A stretch of DNA of 64,000 nucleotides, taken from assembly GCA_001769215.1 (NCBI GenBank), contig MEOL01000008.1, positions 1 to 64,000 of the forward strand, in the 5' to 3' direction. The notes beneath the pieces were generated by a model. That model ran no database searches, had not been told where the DNA came from, and saw only the letters and a program-made list of their open reading frames with translations. Numbering within the stretch: position 1 is the stretch's first letter; each line of letters begins with the position of its first letter. This DNA is from Bacteroidetes bacterium GWF2_41_31 (GTDB taxonomy: Bacteria; Bacteroidota; Bacteroidia; Bacteroidales; F082). Made by a program: the position numbers and the translations under genes. Positions 26,637-34,583 of the stretch are shown one piece after another.

Positions 26637-27665
26637 CTACACCGTCATTTCGCCTCTTAGGGAAACCGACAGCAGCTCTATTACTTTCTGCTTTTCCAAT
26701 CCGCTGGCCAACAAGTACATCAGTTTGGTAAGGGCCGCTTCGGTGGTGAGGTCTTTTCCGCTGATCACACCCATATCGCGTAATTTCAGGCTGGTTTCAT
26801 ATTTGCCCTGATTGACCGAACCGGCCAGGCATTGGGTCACATTCAACACGATCAATCCCTTGTCGATGGCCTTTTGGAGTGCTTCGATAAACCAGGTTTC
26901 AGAAGGTGCATTCCCCGAACCAAAGGTTTCCAAAACCACTGCTTTCAATCCTTCGATGGACAAAAAAGCTTCCACAAAAGCCTTGCTGATTCCGGGGAAA
27001 AGTTTGAGCACCGCCACGTTGGTATCGAGTTGATGGTGTGTTTTTAGTTTCTTAAAATTCGGTTTCAGGATGATGTTCTTGTTGTACCGGATGTAAATGC
27101 CTACGTTGGCCAATGCAGGTAAGTTGGCAGACACAAAAGCGTTGAAATGCTCGGCGTTGTATTTAACGGTGCGGTTGGCCCGCATGAGGCTGTTCTCAAA
27201 ATAGATACAAACTTCAGGAGCAACAGGGGTCTGTTCTTCAATAGCCGCAGCGATTTCGATGGCAGTAATAAAATTTTCCCTTCCATCTGTTCGCAATACG
27301 CCCAAGGGCAATTGCGAGCCGGTAAAAATAACAGGTTTGTTCAGGTTTTCGAGCAGGAACGAAACCGCCGAAGCGGTATAGGCCATGGTATCGGATCCAT
27401 GCAGCACCACGAAACCATCATACTGTTCATAATTTTTTTCGATGATGGACGCCAGCTCGATCCAAACTTCCGGCTTCATGTTGGATGAATCCAATATGGG
27501 ATCAAAACAATGAAAACCCAGGTGGAAATTCATGTTCTTCAGCTCGGGTATGTGGTCGTTAATTTGCTGAAAATCAAAAGGAACCAAGGCCCCCGTTTGT
27601 GGATCAGCCATCATACCGATGGTTCCTCCGGTGTATATGATCAGGATAGAGGTTTCCGCGTTCAT
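26637..27665 (-). CDS. ansA: Type I L-asparaginase
   Basis: Hydrolyses asparagine to aspartate and ammonia. 342 residues, the usual length of cytosolic type I enzymes. Both catalytic threonine motifs are visible: IIYTGGTIGM (Thr12/Thr15) and HGSDTMAYTASA (His89-Thr93), and no signal peptide is present. Its ATG overlaps the TGA of tatD in an ATGA arrangement (27662-27665), so the two are translationally coupled. Confidence 0.94.
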   Translation of the reverse strand: MNAETSILIIYTGGTIGMMADPQTGALVPFDFQQINDHIPELKNMNFHLGFHCFDPILDSSNMKPEVWIELASIIEKNYEQYDGFVVLHGSDTMAYTASAVSFLLENLNKPVIFTGSQLPLGVLRTDGRENFITAIEIAAAIEEQTPVAPEVCIYFENSLMRANRTVKYNAEHFNAFVSANLPALANVGIYIRYNKNIILKPNFKKLKTHHQLDTNVAVLKLFPGISKAFVEAFLSIEGLKAVVLETFGSGNAPSETWFIEALQKAIDKGLIVLNVTQCLAGSVNQGKYETSLKLRDMGVISGKDLTTEAALTKLMYLLASGLEKQKVIELLSVSLRGEMTV

Positions 27666-28441
27666 TGGGATGAAGTCAATTTAAACAACTGCATGGCATT
27701 TTGAGTGGTGATTTCAGCAATTTCGTCCAAACTTTTATTGGTTACTTCTGCTATTTTTTGTGCAATGTAAGGGATATAACTGCTTTCGTTCCTTTTTCCC
27801 CGAAAGGGCACAGGGGTTAGATAGGGTGAATCGGTTTCCAAAATCAAATACTCCATCGGCAGATTGGCTACCACCTTCTCAAGACCTGAATTTTTAAAAG
27901 TAATAACGCCCCCAATTCCCAGATAAAATCCCAAATCTATTATTTTCCGGCCTTCTTCTTCGTTTCCTGTAAAGCAATGAAAAACACCGTACAGATCTTC
28001 AGTTGCTTCTTCTTTCACTACCTGATATACCTCACTAAACGAATCGCGCATGTGAATGACCACGGGCAATTGGTATTTTTTTGCTAACCTCAACTGTCGT
28101 CTAAAAGCGTCCTTTTGCTGATCAGCAAAGGTGCTATTCCAATACAAGTCGATACCAATTTCGCCAACGGCGATATACTTACCTGTGCTTAGCTCCGATT
28201 CCACAAAAGTCAACTCATTTTCAACCAACTCGTTTACCGAGGTAGGATGCAATCCCATCATGGGAAAACAATGTTTTGGATAGGCAACAGCCATGGCTGT
28301 CATCGCATCAAAAGTACTCATGTCGATGGCAGGCAATAGCATGGTGGATACCCCCTGACCGACGGCACGTTGGATAACCGCGGACCGGTCTTCATCAAAA
28401 TGTTGCAGGTAGAGGTGTGTATGGCTATCGATAAACTTCAT
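27662..28441 (-). CDS. tatD: TatD-family metal-dependent DNase/hydrolase
   Basis: 259 residues of the TatD amidohydrolase fold. Metal ligands are visible as FIDSHTHL (His7, His9), GEIGID (Glu), VIHMRDS (His), GVFHCFTG (His) and LETDSPYL (Asp). TatD proteins are 3'-5' exonucleases acting in DNA repair and turnover. First gene of the tatD-ansA operon. The -7 element TAATTTTG (28446-28453, minus) ends only four bases before the ATG, predicting a leaderless mRNA. Confidence 0.92.
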   Translation of the reverse strand: MKFIDSHTHLYLQHFDEDRSAVIQRAVGQGVSTMLLPAIDMSTFDAMTAMAVAYPKHCFPMMGLHPTSVNELVENELTFVESELSTGKYIAVGEIGIDLYWNSTFADQQKDAFRRQLRLAKKYQLPVVIHMRDSFSEVYQVVKEEATEDLYGVFHCFTGNEEEGRKIIDLGFYLGIGGVITFKNSGLEKVVANLPMEYLILETDSPYLTPVPFRGKRNESSYIPYIAQKIAEVTNKSLDEIAEITTQNAMQLFKLTSSQ

Positions 28442-28444
28442 GTG

Positions 28445-28465
28445 GCAAAATTAAGTTAATTTTGC
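28445..28465. promoter_or_regulatory. Perfect palindrome formed by two divergent -7 elements
   Basis: GCAAAATTAA-G-TTAATTTTGC is an exact inverted repeat. Each arm contains TAATTTTG: minus strand 28446-28453 for tatD and plus strand 28457-28464 for the LOG gene. Either a compact divergent promoter or also an operator for a dimeric regulator. Confidence 0.6.
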
Positions 28466-28479
28466 GACCTATTATTAAA

Positions 28480-29082
28480 ATGAATATGAGGCGAATTTGT
28501 GTTTTCTGTGGATCGAGTATGGGGAATAGCCTCGCCTACCGCGAAGCTGCGGAAGCTCTGGGGCTGTTTATTGCTGCCAATGAAATAGGACTTGTTTACG
28601 GAGGGGCCAGGGTAGGGTTGATGAAAGTGCTGGCAGATACAGTATTGAATCAGCAGGGCGAAGTCATCGGCGTGATGCCTCAACTATTGATTAATAAGGA
28701 GGTGGCACATGATGGATTGTCGCGTTTTGTGGTAGTGGAGAGCATGGCCGAACGGAAAGCGCAAATGCTGGAGCTATCGGATGCCTTTATTGCCTTGCCG
28801 GGTGGCTTTGGCACATTGGATGAATTGTCGGAAATACTCACATACAACCAGCTTCATATCACCGATAAACCGTTGGGACTCCTCAATATCAATGGCTATT
28901 TCGATCGGTTGCTTGCTTTTATCGATCATGGTGTTGAGGAGGGTTTTGTACGTGAAGAACACCGCCTTAACCTGATTGTTTCCAACGACATAGAAACGTT
29001 GGTATCACAAATGGAAGCCTACCAACCCGTTGGTCTGGGCAAATGGATTAGCGATATTCACACCGAAAGCAACAACCGATAA
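28480..29082 (+). CDS. LOG-family (TIGR00730) cytokinin-activating-type phosphoribohydrolase
   Basis: 200 residues of the Rossmann fold with the family signature PGGFGTLDELSEILTYNQL and GGARVGLM. Characterised members cleave nucleoside 5'-monophosphates (LOG) or pyrimidine/purine 5'-nucleotides (PpnN-like); which applies here is not clear. Start at ATG 28480 (or 28486): the TTG at 28462 that would extend the frame is inside the -7 element. It is followed after eight bases by the P-loop kinase gene, a probable operon. Confidence 0.88.
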   Translation: MNMRRICVFCGSSMGNSLAYREAAEALGLFIAANEIGLVYGGARVGLMKVLADTVLNQQGEVIGVMPQLLINKEVAHDGLSRFVVVESMAERKAQMLELSDAFIALPGGFGTLDELSEILTYNQLHITDKPLGLLNINGYFDRLLAFIDHGVEEGFVREEHRLNLIVSNDIETLVSQMEAYQPVGLGKWISDIHTESNNR

Positions 29083-29090
29083 CCGAAAAG

Positions 29091-29654
29091 ATGGTCATTA
29101 TTGGCATTACCGGAACACTTGGAGCTGGCAAAGGCACGTTGGTTGATTATCTCATCAACGAATGGGGGTTTGCGCATTATTCGGCGCGTGAATTTCTGAT
29201 CAGGGAAATCACCCGGCAGGGATTGGAAGTCAACCGCGATACGATGACCACCGTGGCCAATAAATTGCGTGCATTGCACTCTCCTGCCTATGTAATTGAA
29301 GAACTTTACAGTCAGGCTTCCAAGTCGGGAAAAAATGCGGTCATCGAAAGCATCCGCACTCCCGGTGAGATTGAGTTCCTGAAAAAACAAGGAAATTTTA
29401 TTCTGGTGGCGATTGATGCCGATACGCGCATCAGGTATAACCGAATTTCGTTGCGGGCTTCCGAAACCGATCATGTGAGTTATGAAACCTTTAAAAACAG
29501 CGAGCAGCGCGAATTTACCACGACAGATCCAAACAAACAAAACCTGGGTAAGTGCATCTCCATGGCCGACCTGGTATTGAACAACAATGGAACAGTTGAA
29601 GATTTATACACTTCTTTTATCAGAGAAATCAAACTAAAAGGGTGGTCGATTTAG
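29091..29654 (+). CDS. P-loop nucleotide/dephospho-CoA-kinase-like protein
   Basis: 187 residues. Walker A is GITGTLGAGKGTL at the N-terminus, followed by an FAHYSAREFLIREI segment and a VIESIRTPGEIEFLKK region like the lid and base-binding parts of dephospho-CoA and deoxynucleotide kinases. It lacks a close match to bacterial CoaE, so a nucleotide kinase of unknown substrate is the safer call. Second gene after the LOG protein, which suggests nucleotide metabolism. Its stop is seven bases before the convergent pth stop. Confidence 0.75.
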   Translation: MVIIGITGTLGAGKGTLVDYLINEWGFAHYSAREFLIREITRQGLEVNRDTMTTVANKLRALHSPAYVIEELYSQASKSGKNAVIESIRTPGEIEFLKKQGNFILVAIDADTRIRYNRISLRASETDHVSYETFKNSEQREFTTTDPNKQNLGKCISMADLVLNNNGTVEDLYTSFIREIKLKGWSI

Positions 29655-29661
29655 GCTGGAA

Positions 29662-30225
29662 CTATTTATTGTTAAAGGCTGTCATGGTAAGTTCAATGCC
29701 CATGGTGACGTAACTTTTTACCATCTCAACAGCCTCTTCCACCCTGGGAGCCATTAATTTTTCTTCGTCTTTGGTCCATTTTCCAAGCACGTAATCCACC
29801 TGAAATCCACGATGGAAATGATCGCCAATTCCTACGCGAAGTCTCGAAAACTCCTGGGTATTTAGTTTTAAAATGATATCCGAAAGCCCGTTGTGACCCG
29901 CGGCGCTTCCCTGTCGTTTCATCCGGAGTACGCCGGGATCCAGAGCGATATCATCCACTATCACCAGCAGGTTTTCGATGGGAATATTTTCTTTATCGAG
30001 CCAGTATTTGATGGCTTTACCACTCAGGTTCATATAGGTGGTGGGCTTAATCATGACCAGGGTACGACCTTTGAACCTGGCCTCCGCCCTGGAGGCATAT
30101 CGTTCGATGGAAAATGAAGCCCCCAGATCAAGTGCAAGCGCATCGCACACCACAAATCCTATGTTGTGGCGAGTGTTGGTATATTCGGCACCAATATTTC
30201 CCAATCCTACAATTAAATACTTCAA
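29662..30225 (-). CDS. pth: Peptidyl-tRNA hydrolase
   Basis: Releases tRNA from stalled peptidyl-tRNA. Starting from TTG at 30225 the protein is 187 residues, opens directly with the family start LKYLIVGLGNIGAEY, and keeps TRHNIG (catalytic His), VVDD-type Asp (IVDDIALDPG) and GHNGL (Asn). The longer ATG frame (30261) adds twelve residues (MSLCFLLINQIV) not seen in the family, and begins just after the terminator stem. TTG as the real start is therefore likely. It lies after the rplY terminator, so it is separately expressed or read through. Confidence 0.92.
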   Translation of the reverse strand: MKYLIVGLGNIGAEYTNTRHNIGFVVCDALALDLGASFSIERYASRAEARFKGRTLVMIKPTTYMNLSGKAIKYWLDKENIPIENLLVIVDDIALDPGVLRMKRQGSAAGHNGLSDIILKLNTQEFSRLRVGIGDHFHRGFQVDYVLGKWTKDEEKLMAPRVEEAVEMVKSYVTMGIELTMTAFNNK

Positions 30226-30244
30226 AACGATTTGATTAATCAGT

Positions 30245-30282
30245 AAAAAACAAAGGGACAAAGTTAAGCACTTTATCCCTTT
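30245..30282 (-). terminator. Rho-independent terminator of rplY
   Basis: Stem of 13 positions with one mismatch between 30252-30264 and 30270-30282 (AAAGGGAcAAAGT / ACTTTaTCCCTTT), five-base loop. On the minus strand it is followed by GTTTTTTAC. The other flank has a T run as well (30280-30284). Confidence 0.85.
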
Positions 30283-30333
30283 TTCTCATTCAATTAAAAT
30301 TTCTGTTTGGGAAGTTAATCCTCCGTATGATCC

Positions 30334-30927
30334 TTATTCAGCGGCTTCAGTAACAGCTTCGTCTTCACCTGCAACAACTGCAGCGCCACGACCGGCTTTA
30401 ACCATTACAACCACTGAATTGGGTGTATCCAACAATTGGATATTTTCAGGTTGAACGGCTTTTACTTTTATTGAATCGCCAATTTTCAACATGGAAATAT
30501 CTACTTTAATTTCTTCAGGCAGGTTTTCAATCAGGCCCTTAACTTTCAGTTTACGGATTTTTTGCTGTAATTTACCACCGGCAATAACGCCGGGTGAGTT
30601 ACCAACAATTTTAACAGGAAGTGCAGAAACAATGGTTTTGCCTTCAACCACTTCCAGAAAGTCGGCGTGTAACGCACTGTCGGAAACCGGGTGATATTGC
30701 ACATCCTGAAGTAGTGCCTGATAGACTTTTCCATCAATATTTAACTCCACTAAAAATGTTTCAGGGGTGAAAATGATTTTACCAAAATTAAAGGCGTCAA
30801 CTGAAAAATGAACCTGTTCATTACCACCGTAAAGCACACAGGGTACATTCCCGTTTCGACGTTCCTTTTTAGCATCTTTTTTCCCTACGTTCTCTCTCAG
30901 AGAACCGCTCAATGATACTTTTTTCAT
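30334..30927 (-). CDS. rplY: 50S ribosomal protein L25 (Ctc form)
   Basis: 5S rRNA-binding ribosomal protein. 197 residues, the long form with an L25 domain (1-95: SLRENVGKKDAKKERRNGNV, then VLYGG) and the C-terminal TL5/CTC beta domain (95-180), followed by an acidic Ala/Glu tail. Lies 17 bases after prs on the same strand: prs-rplY operon, closed by a terminator. Confidence 0.95.
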   Translation of the reverse strand: MKKVSLSGSLRENVGKKDAKKERRNGNVPCVLYGGNEQVHFSVDAFNFGKIIFTPETFLVELNIDGKVYQALLQDVQYHPVSDSALHADFLEVVEGKTIVSALPVKIVGNSPGVIAGGKLQQKIRKLKVKGLIENLPEEIKVDISMLKIGDSIKVKAVQPENIQLLDTPNSVVVMVKAGRGAAVVAGEDEAVTEAAE

Positions 30928-30944
30928 GATTTAAAATTTAATTA

Positions 30945-31889
30945 TTATTTTTTCAGATCGAATAACGAGCTGATGGATTCAAAATTCTGTACACGTTTTA
31001 TTACTTCTGCCAGTAAATCGGCCGTCGAAAGCACCGTAATTTTATCGTTAAATTGTCCCAAAGGAACCGTGTCGGTAACCACCACCTCGGTAAATGCAGA
31101 TTTACTGATACGGCTATATGCATCGCCGGAAAGAATGGCATGGGTACAAAAAGCCCTCACGCTATGAGCTCCTTTGCTCATTATCAGCGATCCTGCTTTG
31201 GTAATGGTTCCGGCAGTATCAATGATGTCGTCTACAATCACCACATCTTTGCCTTCCACATCGCCAATCAACTCCATTTGTTCAATTACATTTGGTTTGG
31301 TTCGTTGTTTATAGCAAATAACAAAACCCGTTCCCATCGCTTTCGCATAATTTGCTGCCCTTCGTGTACCCCCTGTATCAGGCGAAGCCATGACCAAATT
31401 GGGCAGATTTAATTGTTTGAGATAGGGAATAAAGATGTTGGAGGAAAATAAATGATCTACCGGGACATCAAAGAATCCCTGAATTTGATCGGCATGTAAA
31501 TCGATCGTAATCAGGCGTGTTACTCCGGAAGCAGTTAACAAATTGGCTACCAGCTTACTGGCGATACTGACCCGGGGTTTGTCCTTACGGTCTTGACGGG
31601 CATATCCGAAATAAGGGATTACAGCTATAATTTTACGTGCCGACGCTCTGCGGGCCGCGTCAACCATCATCAGAAGTTCCAATATATTATCGGCAGGCGG
31701 GCAAGTGGATTGAATGATAAATACGTCGCGGCCACGAATATTTTCCTCGTAGGAGGTTTGAAACTCGCCGTCTGCAAAATCCAGGACAATCGATTTTCCC
31801 AGAGTGGTTCCAAAACTTGTGGCAATTTTTTCCGCCAAATAGCGGCTTTTACGTCCCGAGAAAATACTGACCATTGGATCTACTGACAT
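30945..31889 (-). CDS. prs: Ribose-phosphate pyrophosphokinase
   Basis: Makes PRPP from ribose 5-phosphate and ATP for nucleotide, His and Trp synthesis. 314 residues from the ATG at 31889, normal for the family. Visible: FGYARQDRK (ATP loop), RVSIASKL, and the PRPP signature VVIVDDIIDTAGTI. The frame is open to a TTG at 31922, but that TTG lies in the -7 element TACTTTTG (31920-31927, minus), so the shorter start is right. Confidence 0.96.
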   Translation of the reverse strand: MSVDPMVSIFSGRKSRYLAEKIATSFGTTLGKSIVLDFADGEFQTSYEENIRGRDVFIIQSTCPPADNILELLMMVDAARRASARKIIAVIPYFGYARQDRKDKPRVSIASKLVANLLTASGVTRLITIDLHADQIQGFFDVPVDHLFSSNIFIPYLKQLNLPNLVMASPDTGGTRRAANYAKAMGTGFVICYKQRTKPNVIEQMELIGDVEGKDVVIVDDIIDTAGTITKAGSLIMSKGAHSVRAFCTHAILSGDAYSRISKSAFTEVVVTDTVPLGQFNDKITVLSTADLLAEVIKRVQNFESISSLFDLKK

Positions 31890-31919
31890 CGTATTGATTT
31901 TTGGTTCAAGTTTGGGGTG

Positions 31920-31927
31920 CAAAAGTA
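31920..31927 (-). promoter_or_regulatory. -7 element of prs-rplY
   Basis: TACTTTTG on the minus strand about 30 bases before the ATG at 31889. It overlaps a false TTG start. Confidence 0.5.
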
Positions 31928-32040
31928 TGATTTATTTCAAAACGGGCAACTTTGTTTTCAAAAAAAGAAAATGTACACGAAAGGTAGCACTAGTCCAGGC
32001 AATTGTCGGACATTACCGATACTTAGGGCAAAAAGGAGGA

Positions 32041-32081
32041 GGTTTACTCTATGCCACAAGTAACAGACTTGCGGCAGGTTG
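32041..32081. repeat. Dispersed repeat with CAAGT-n5-ACTTG hairpin, copy 1
   Basis: Contains CACAAGTAACAGACTTGCGG followed by CAGGTTG. The core CAAGTnACAGACTTGCGG recurs at 33871-33913 with similar flanks (GGnTTActCT/GGATTTATTC on the left, GGTTGA on the right). The inner CAAGT/ACTTG pair forms a small hairpin. The rest of the gap 31890-32252 holds only promoters and the inverted repeat at 32176-32210. Confidence 0.55.
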
Positions 32082-32171
32082 AGTGAGTATCTTAACTATT
32101 TTTTTGTTTCATTGCCCGGAATTATTTTCTTAACAATTTTTAAAAACAAATCAAACGCCTTTCTTTTAATC

Positions 32172-32210
32172 TATTTTTGAAAATCGTCAACGTTGTTTGA
32201 GATTTTCAAA
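32172..32210 (+). promoter_or_regulatory. -7 element overlapping a 10-bp inverted repeat
   Basis: TATTTTTG (32172-32179) matches the -7 consensus. TTTGAAAATC (32176-32185) and GATTTTCAAA (32201-32210) form an exact inverted repeat around a 15-base loop, starting inside the -7. It could be an operator for a repressor of the gene at 32253 or a hairpin at the mRNA 5' end. Confidence 0.45.
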
Positions 32211-32252
32211 TTTTTACTGTAACAAAATCATGGTTTAATGAGTCATAGCAAC

Positions 32253-33749
32253 ATGAAAAAATCTACCCTCTTACTTTTACTAACTCTGCCGGCCATGTTC
32301 ACCGCCATCGGCCAAAATCACGCAACCTTGCGGGGTGTGATTTACGATGAAAAAACCAACGAACCACTGCCATACGCCAATATTATCGTTCTGCACAAAT
32401 ATATTGGATCGGTGAGCAACGAAAGTGGCGATTTCTATTTGAAGAGTTCCGATCTGTATGATACTGACACCATTAGTTTTCAGTACATTGGTTACGATAC
32501 CAAAAAATATCTTGTTGGTGATTTGGATAGTGTTATTACGGTTTCTTTAAAGGAGGCCTTAATCAATCTGAATGAGACCTTTGTTTATGGGAATCCGCCC
32601 GATGCCAAAGACATTATTAAGAAAGTGGTGGAGAATAAAGCGGCCAATTACAAAACCATTGGATCTAAAAATCAGGTTTTTATACGAAAAAGAGATGTCA
32701 GCGACATCGAAGAATTGTCCACCGATCTTAAAAAGAATTCCATTTCTCAACTGGATGAGCAAATGATTCAAAACACCCTGATTAAGATTCCCCGACACCT
32801 CACTTCATACACCGACATGCTCGGCGATCTGTATTTTCTTTCTGATCACACCGATAGCCTAAAGGTAAATCCACTAAGAACGGTTTCGTTGAAGGAAATC
32901 GAAATTGCAGAACTGGATCAGTTTGGAAAGATATTTGAAAATCTATTTAACGAAACACAGGAAGAAGAATACTGGAAGGTAAAAACGGGCATTCTGAGTC
33001 AAAAGCTTGATATTGAAAAAGACCCGGATGGGGATACACTGGCAGAAACAAAACCCGGGAAAGACAGTACCAATGTAAAATATTATGCTTCCAACATCAG
33101 GTACTGGCTTAAGTATGCTTCCATCAACGACACCAGAGAATGGGAATTCCTGTATGATACCCGTAAATATCAATACGATCTGTTGGGAGGAAGTCATGTG
33201 AATGATGAAGATGTGTACATCATCGATTTTGTTCCGAAAAGCGGGGGTGAGTATATCGGAAGGGTATATATTTCAACCACTACCTACGCATTGATCAGGG
33301 CTGATTATGAATATGCCGTTGGAAAAACGGGTCGTGACTTCCAGCTTTTTGGAATTGGCTATACCGAAGATTATTTTAAAGCTTCCATTTATTTCGAAAA
33401 AAAGGATCATTCTTACCAGTTAAAGTATTTTTCAAAAATATCGGGAGCACACTTTAGCCTTGACAGGAACATTGCACTTATAAAGAAGCAAAAACGGTGG
33501 TTGACTGATAAAACCCTCAACGAAATTAAGGTGAATATGAACCTGGCTGTAAAAACCCGGGCATCAGTCGAAGCCTTATTTTTGGAACATCAGGCGATTT
33601 CGGAATCTCAATTTAATCATTACCGGCAACCCCGATTTATGAAGGTAGTTTATGTGGATCAGTTTACCGATCAGCTGTGGGACGGCTATCCGATTATCGA
33701 GCCCACCAAACGAATGCGCGAATACAAGAAACAGGAGGTGGATTGGTAA
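32253..33749 (+). CDS. Secreted protein with carboxypeptidase-regulatory-like domain
   Basis: 498 residues: signal peptide (MKKSTLLLLLTLPAMFTAIGQ), a CarboxypepD_reg-like beta-sandwich (about 25-105: LRGVIYDEKTNEPLPYANI, then G.Y.N.SGDF, FQYIGYDT), then a long domain of unknown function with repeated charged and aromatic strands. Proteins of this build are usually outer-membrane-associated in Bacteroidota and resemble the N-terminus of TonB-dependent receptors without the barrel. Start at ATG 32253, which directly opens the signal peptide. Confidence 0.85.
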   Translation: MKKSTLLLLLTLPAMFTAIGQNHATLRGVIYDEKTNEPLPYANIIVLHKYIGSVSNESGDFYLKSSDLYDTDTISFQYIGYDTKKYLVGDLDSVITVSLKEALINLNETFVYGNPPDAKDIIKKVVENKAANYKTIGSKNQVFIRKRDVSDIEELSTDLKKNSISQLDEQMIQNTLIKIPRHLTSYTDMLGDLYFLSDHTDSLKVNPLRTVSLKEIEIAELDQFGKIFENLFNETQEEEYWKVKTGILSQKLDIEKDPDGDTLAETKPGKDSTNVKYYASNIRYWLKYASINDTREWEFLYDTRKYQYDLLGGSHVNDEDVYIIDFVPKSGGEYIGRVYISTTTYALIRADYEYAVGKTGRDFQLFGIGYTEDYFKASIYFEKKDHSYQLKYFSKISGAHFSLDRNIALIKKQKRWLTDKTLNEIKVNMNLAVKTRASVEALFLEHQAISESQFNHYRQPRFMKVVYVDQFTDQLWDGYPIIEPTKRMREYKKQEVDW

Positions 33750-33870
33750 CCATGCTTCTTGGGTATAATAATTCACACCTGTTTTGCATTTAATACGATT
33801 TTCATCGGGAAGTTGAGGCCGTCAAAGTCGAGGCGGGAGGAGGCATTGAGGCATGAAATGCGCGATAACG

Positions 33871-33913
33871 GGATTTATTCTTTGTCTCAAGTCACAGACT
33901 TGCGGTTGAATGG
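33871..33913. repeat. Dispersed repeat with CAAGT-n5-ACTTG hairpin, copy 2
   Basis: CTCAAGTCACAGACTTGCGG with TTGAATGG after it; compare 32041-32081. It abuts the stop of the truncated M28 peptidase gene. Confidence 0.55.
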
Positions 33914-33919
33914 GGTGGA

Positions 33920-34357
33920 TTATTGAATAATCATTTTGTGCCAAATGATATCATCCACAGTTTGCGCCTGTAAAAAATACAATCCGCAAGGGAGTTCCTC
34001 CGATAGTAAGATAATCTTATGCTGTCCGGCTTCCACCTCCCTGTTTAACAACATTCTTACCTCAGCACCCTGACTATTAATAAGTATTAATCTTAGGTAG
34101 GTTCGTTGTTCCAAAGTATAAGCAACTGCAGTTGATTTTGAAAATGGGTTAGGGTAATTGAATAATTGAATCTTTGATTGATCTGGCTTACTATCAACTC
34201 CAGTGGTATCATAAGGTCGGGCAAGGGACTTGATTGTTCCAATAGCCAGTCGAGCTGTTTCATGATAATAATCTAAATTGAATTTACTTACCCTATCATT
34301 TGAGGTATGATAAAAAGGGTTGAAATCTTCGCCAAACTTTTCCCCCGCTGATAGCGC
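33920..34357 (-). pseudogene. 5'-truncated M28-family peptidase with T9SS tail
   Basis: Minus-strand frame open from 34357 (just after an in-frame TGA) to the stop at 33920, without a start codon. It reads GEKFGEDFNPFYHTSNDRVS, the end of an M28 zinc aminopeptidase (the HTSND His is a metal ligand), then a linker and a T9SS type A sorting domain (FNYPNPFSKSTAVAY ... GLYFLQAQT ... KMIIQ). The catalytic domain upstream is gone; bases 34358-34583 show no peptidase sequence. Clearly a remnant of a secreted peptidase, lost by deletion. Confidence 0.8.
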
Positions 34358-34583
34358 TCATTTACACCGAAATCTTATTCATACACTTTCATCTGAGTTA
34401 TTTTGCGAAATCCGCTAAAAACAGGATGTTACACCATGACTGCTGATTTAAGGTATAGCAAATTGTTGCTTATTTTTGGCAAATGAGAGGTGCTTTTAAA
34501 ATAAGTAGCGCCTGAATTTTCCGGTATCACAAAATCTTACCACCTTTGACGTCTGATACCTTCATTTATTAGACTTAACGAAA

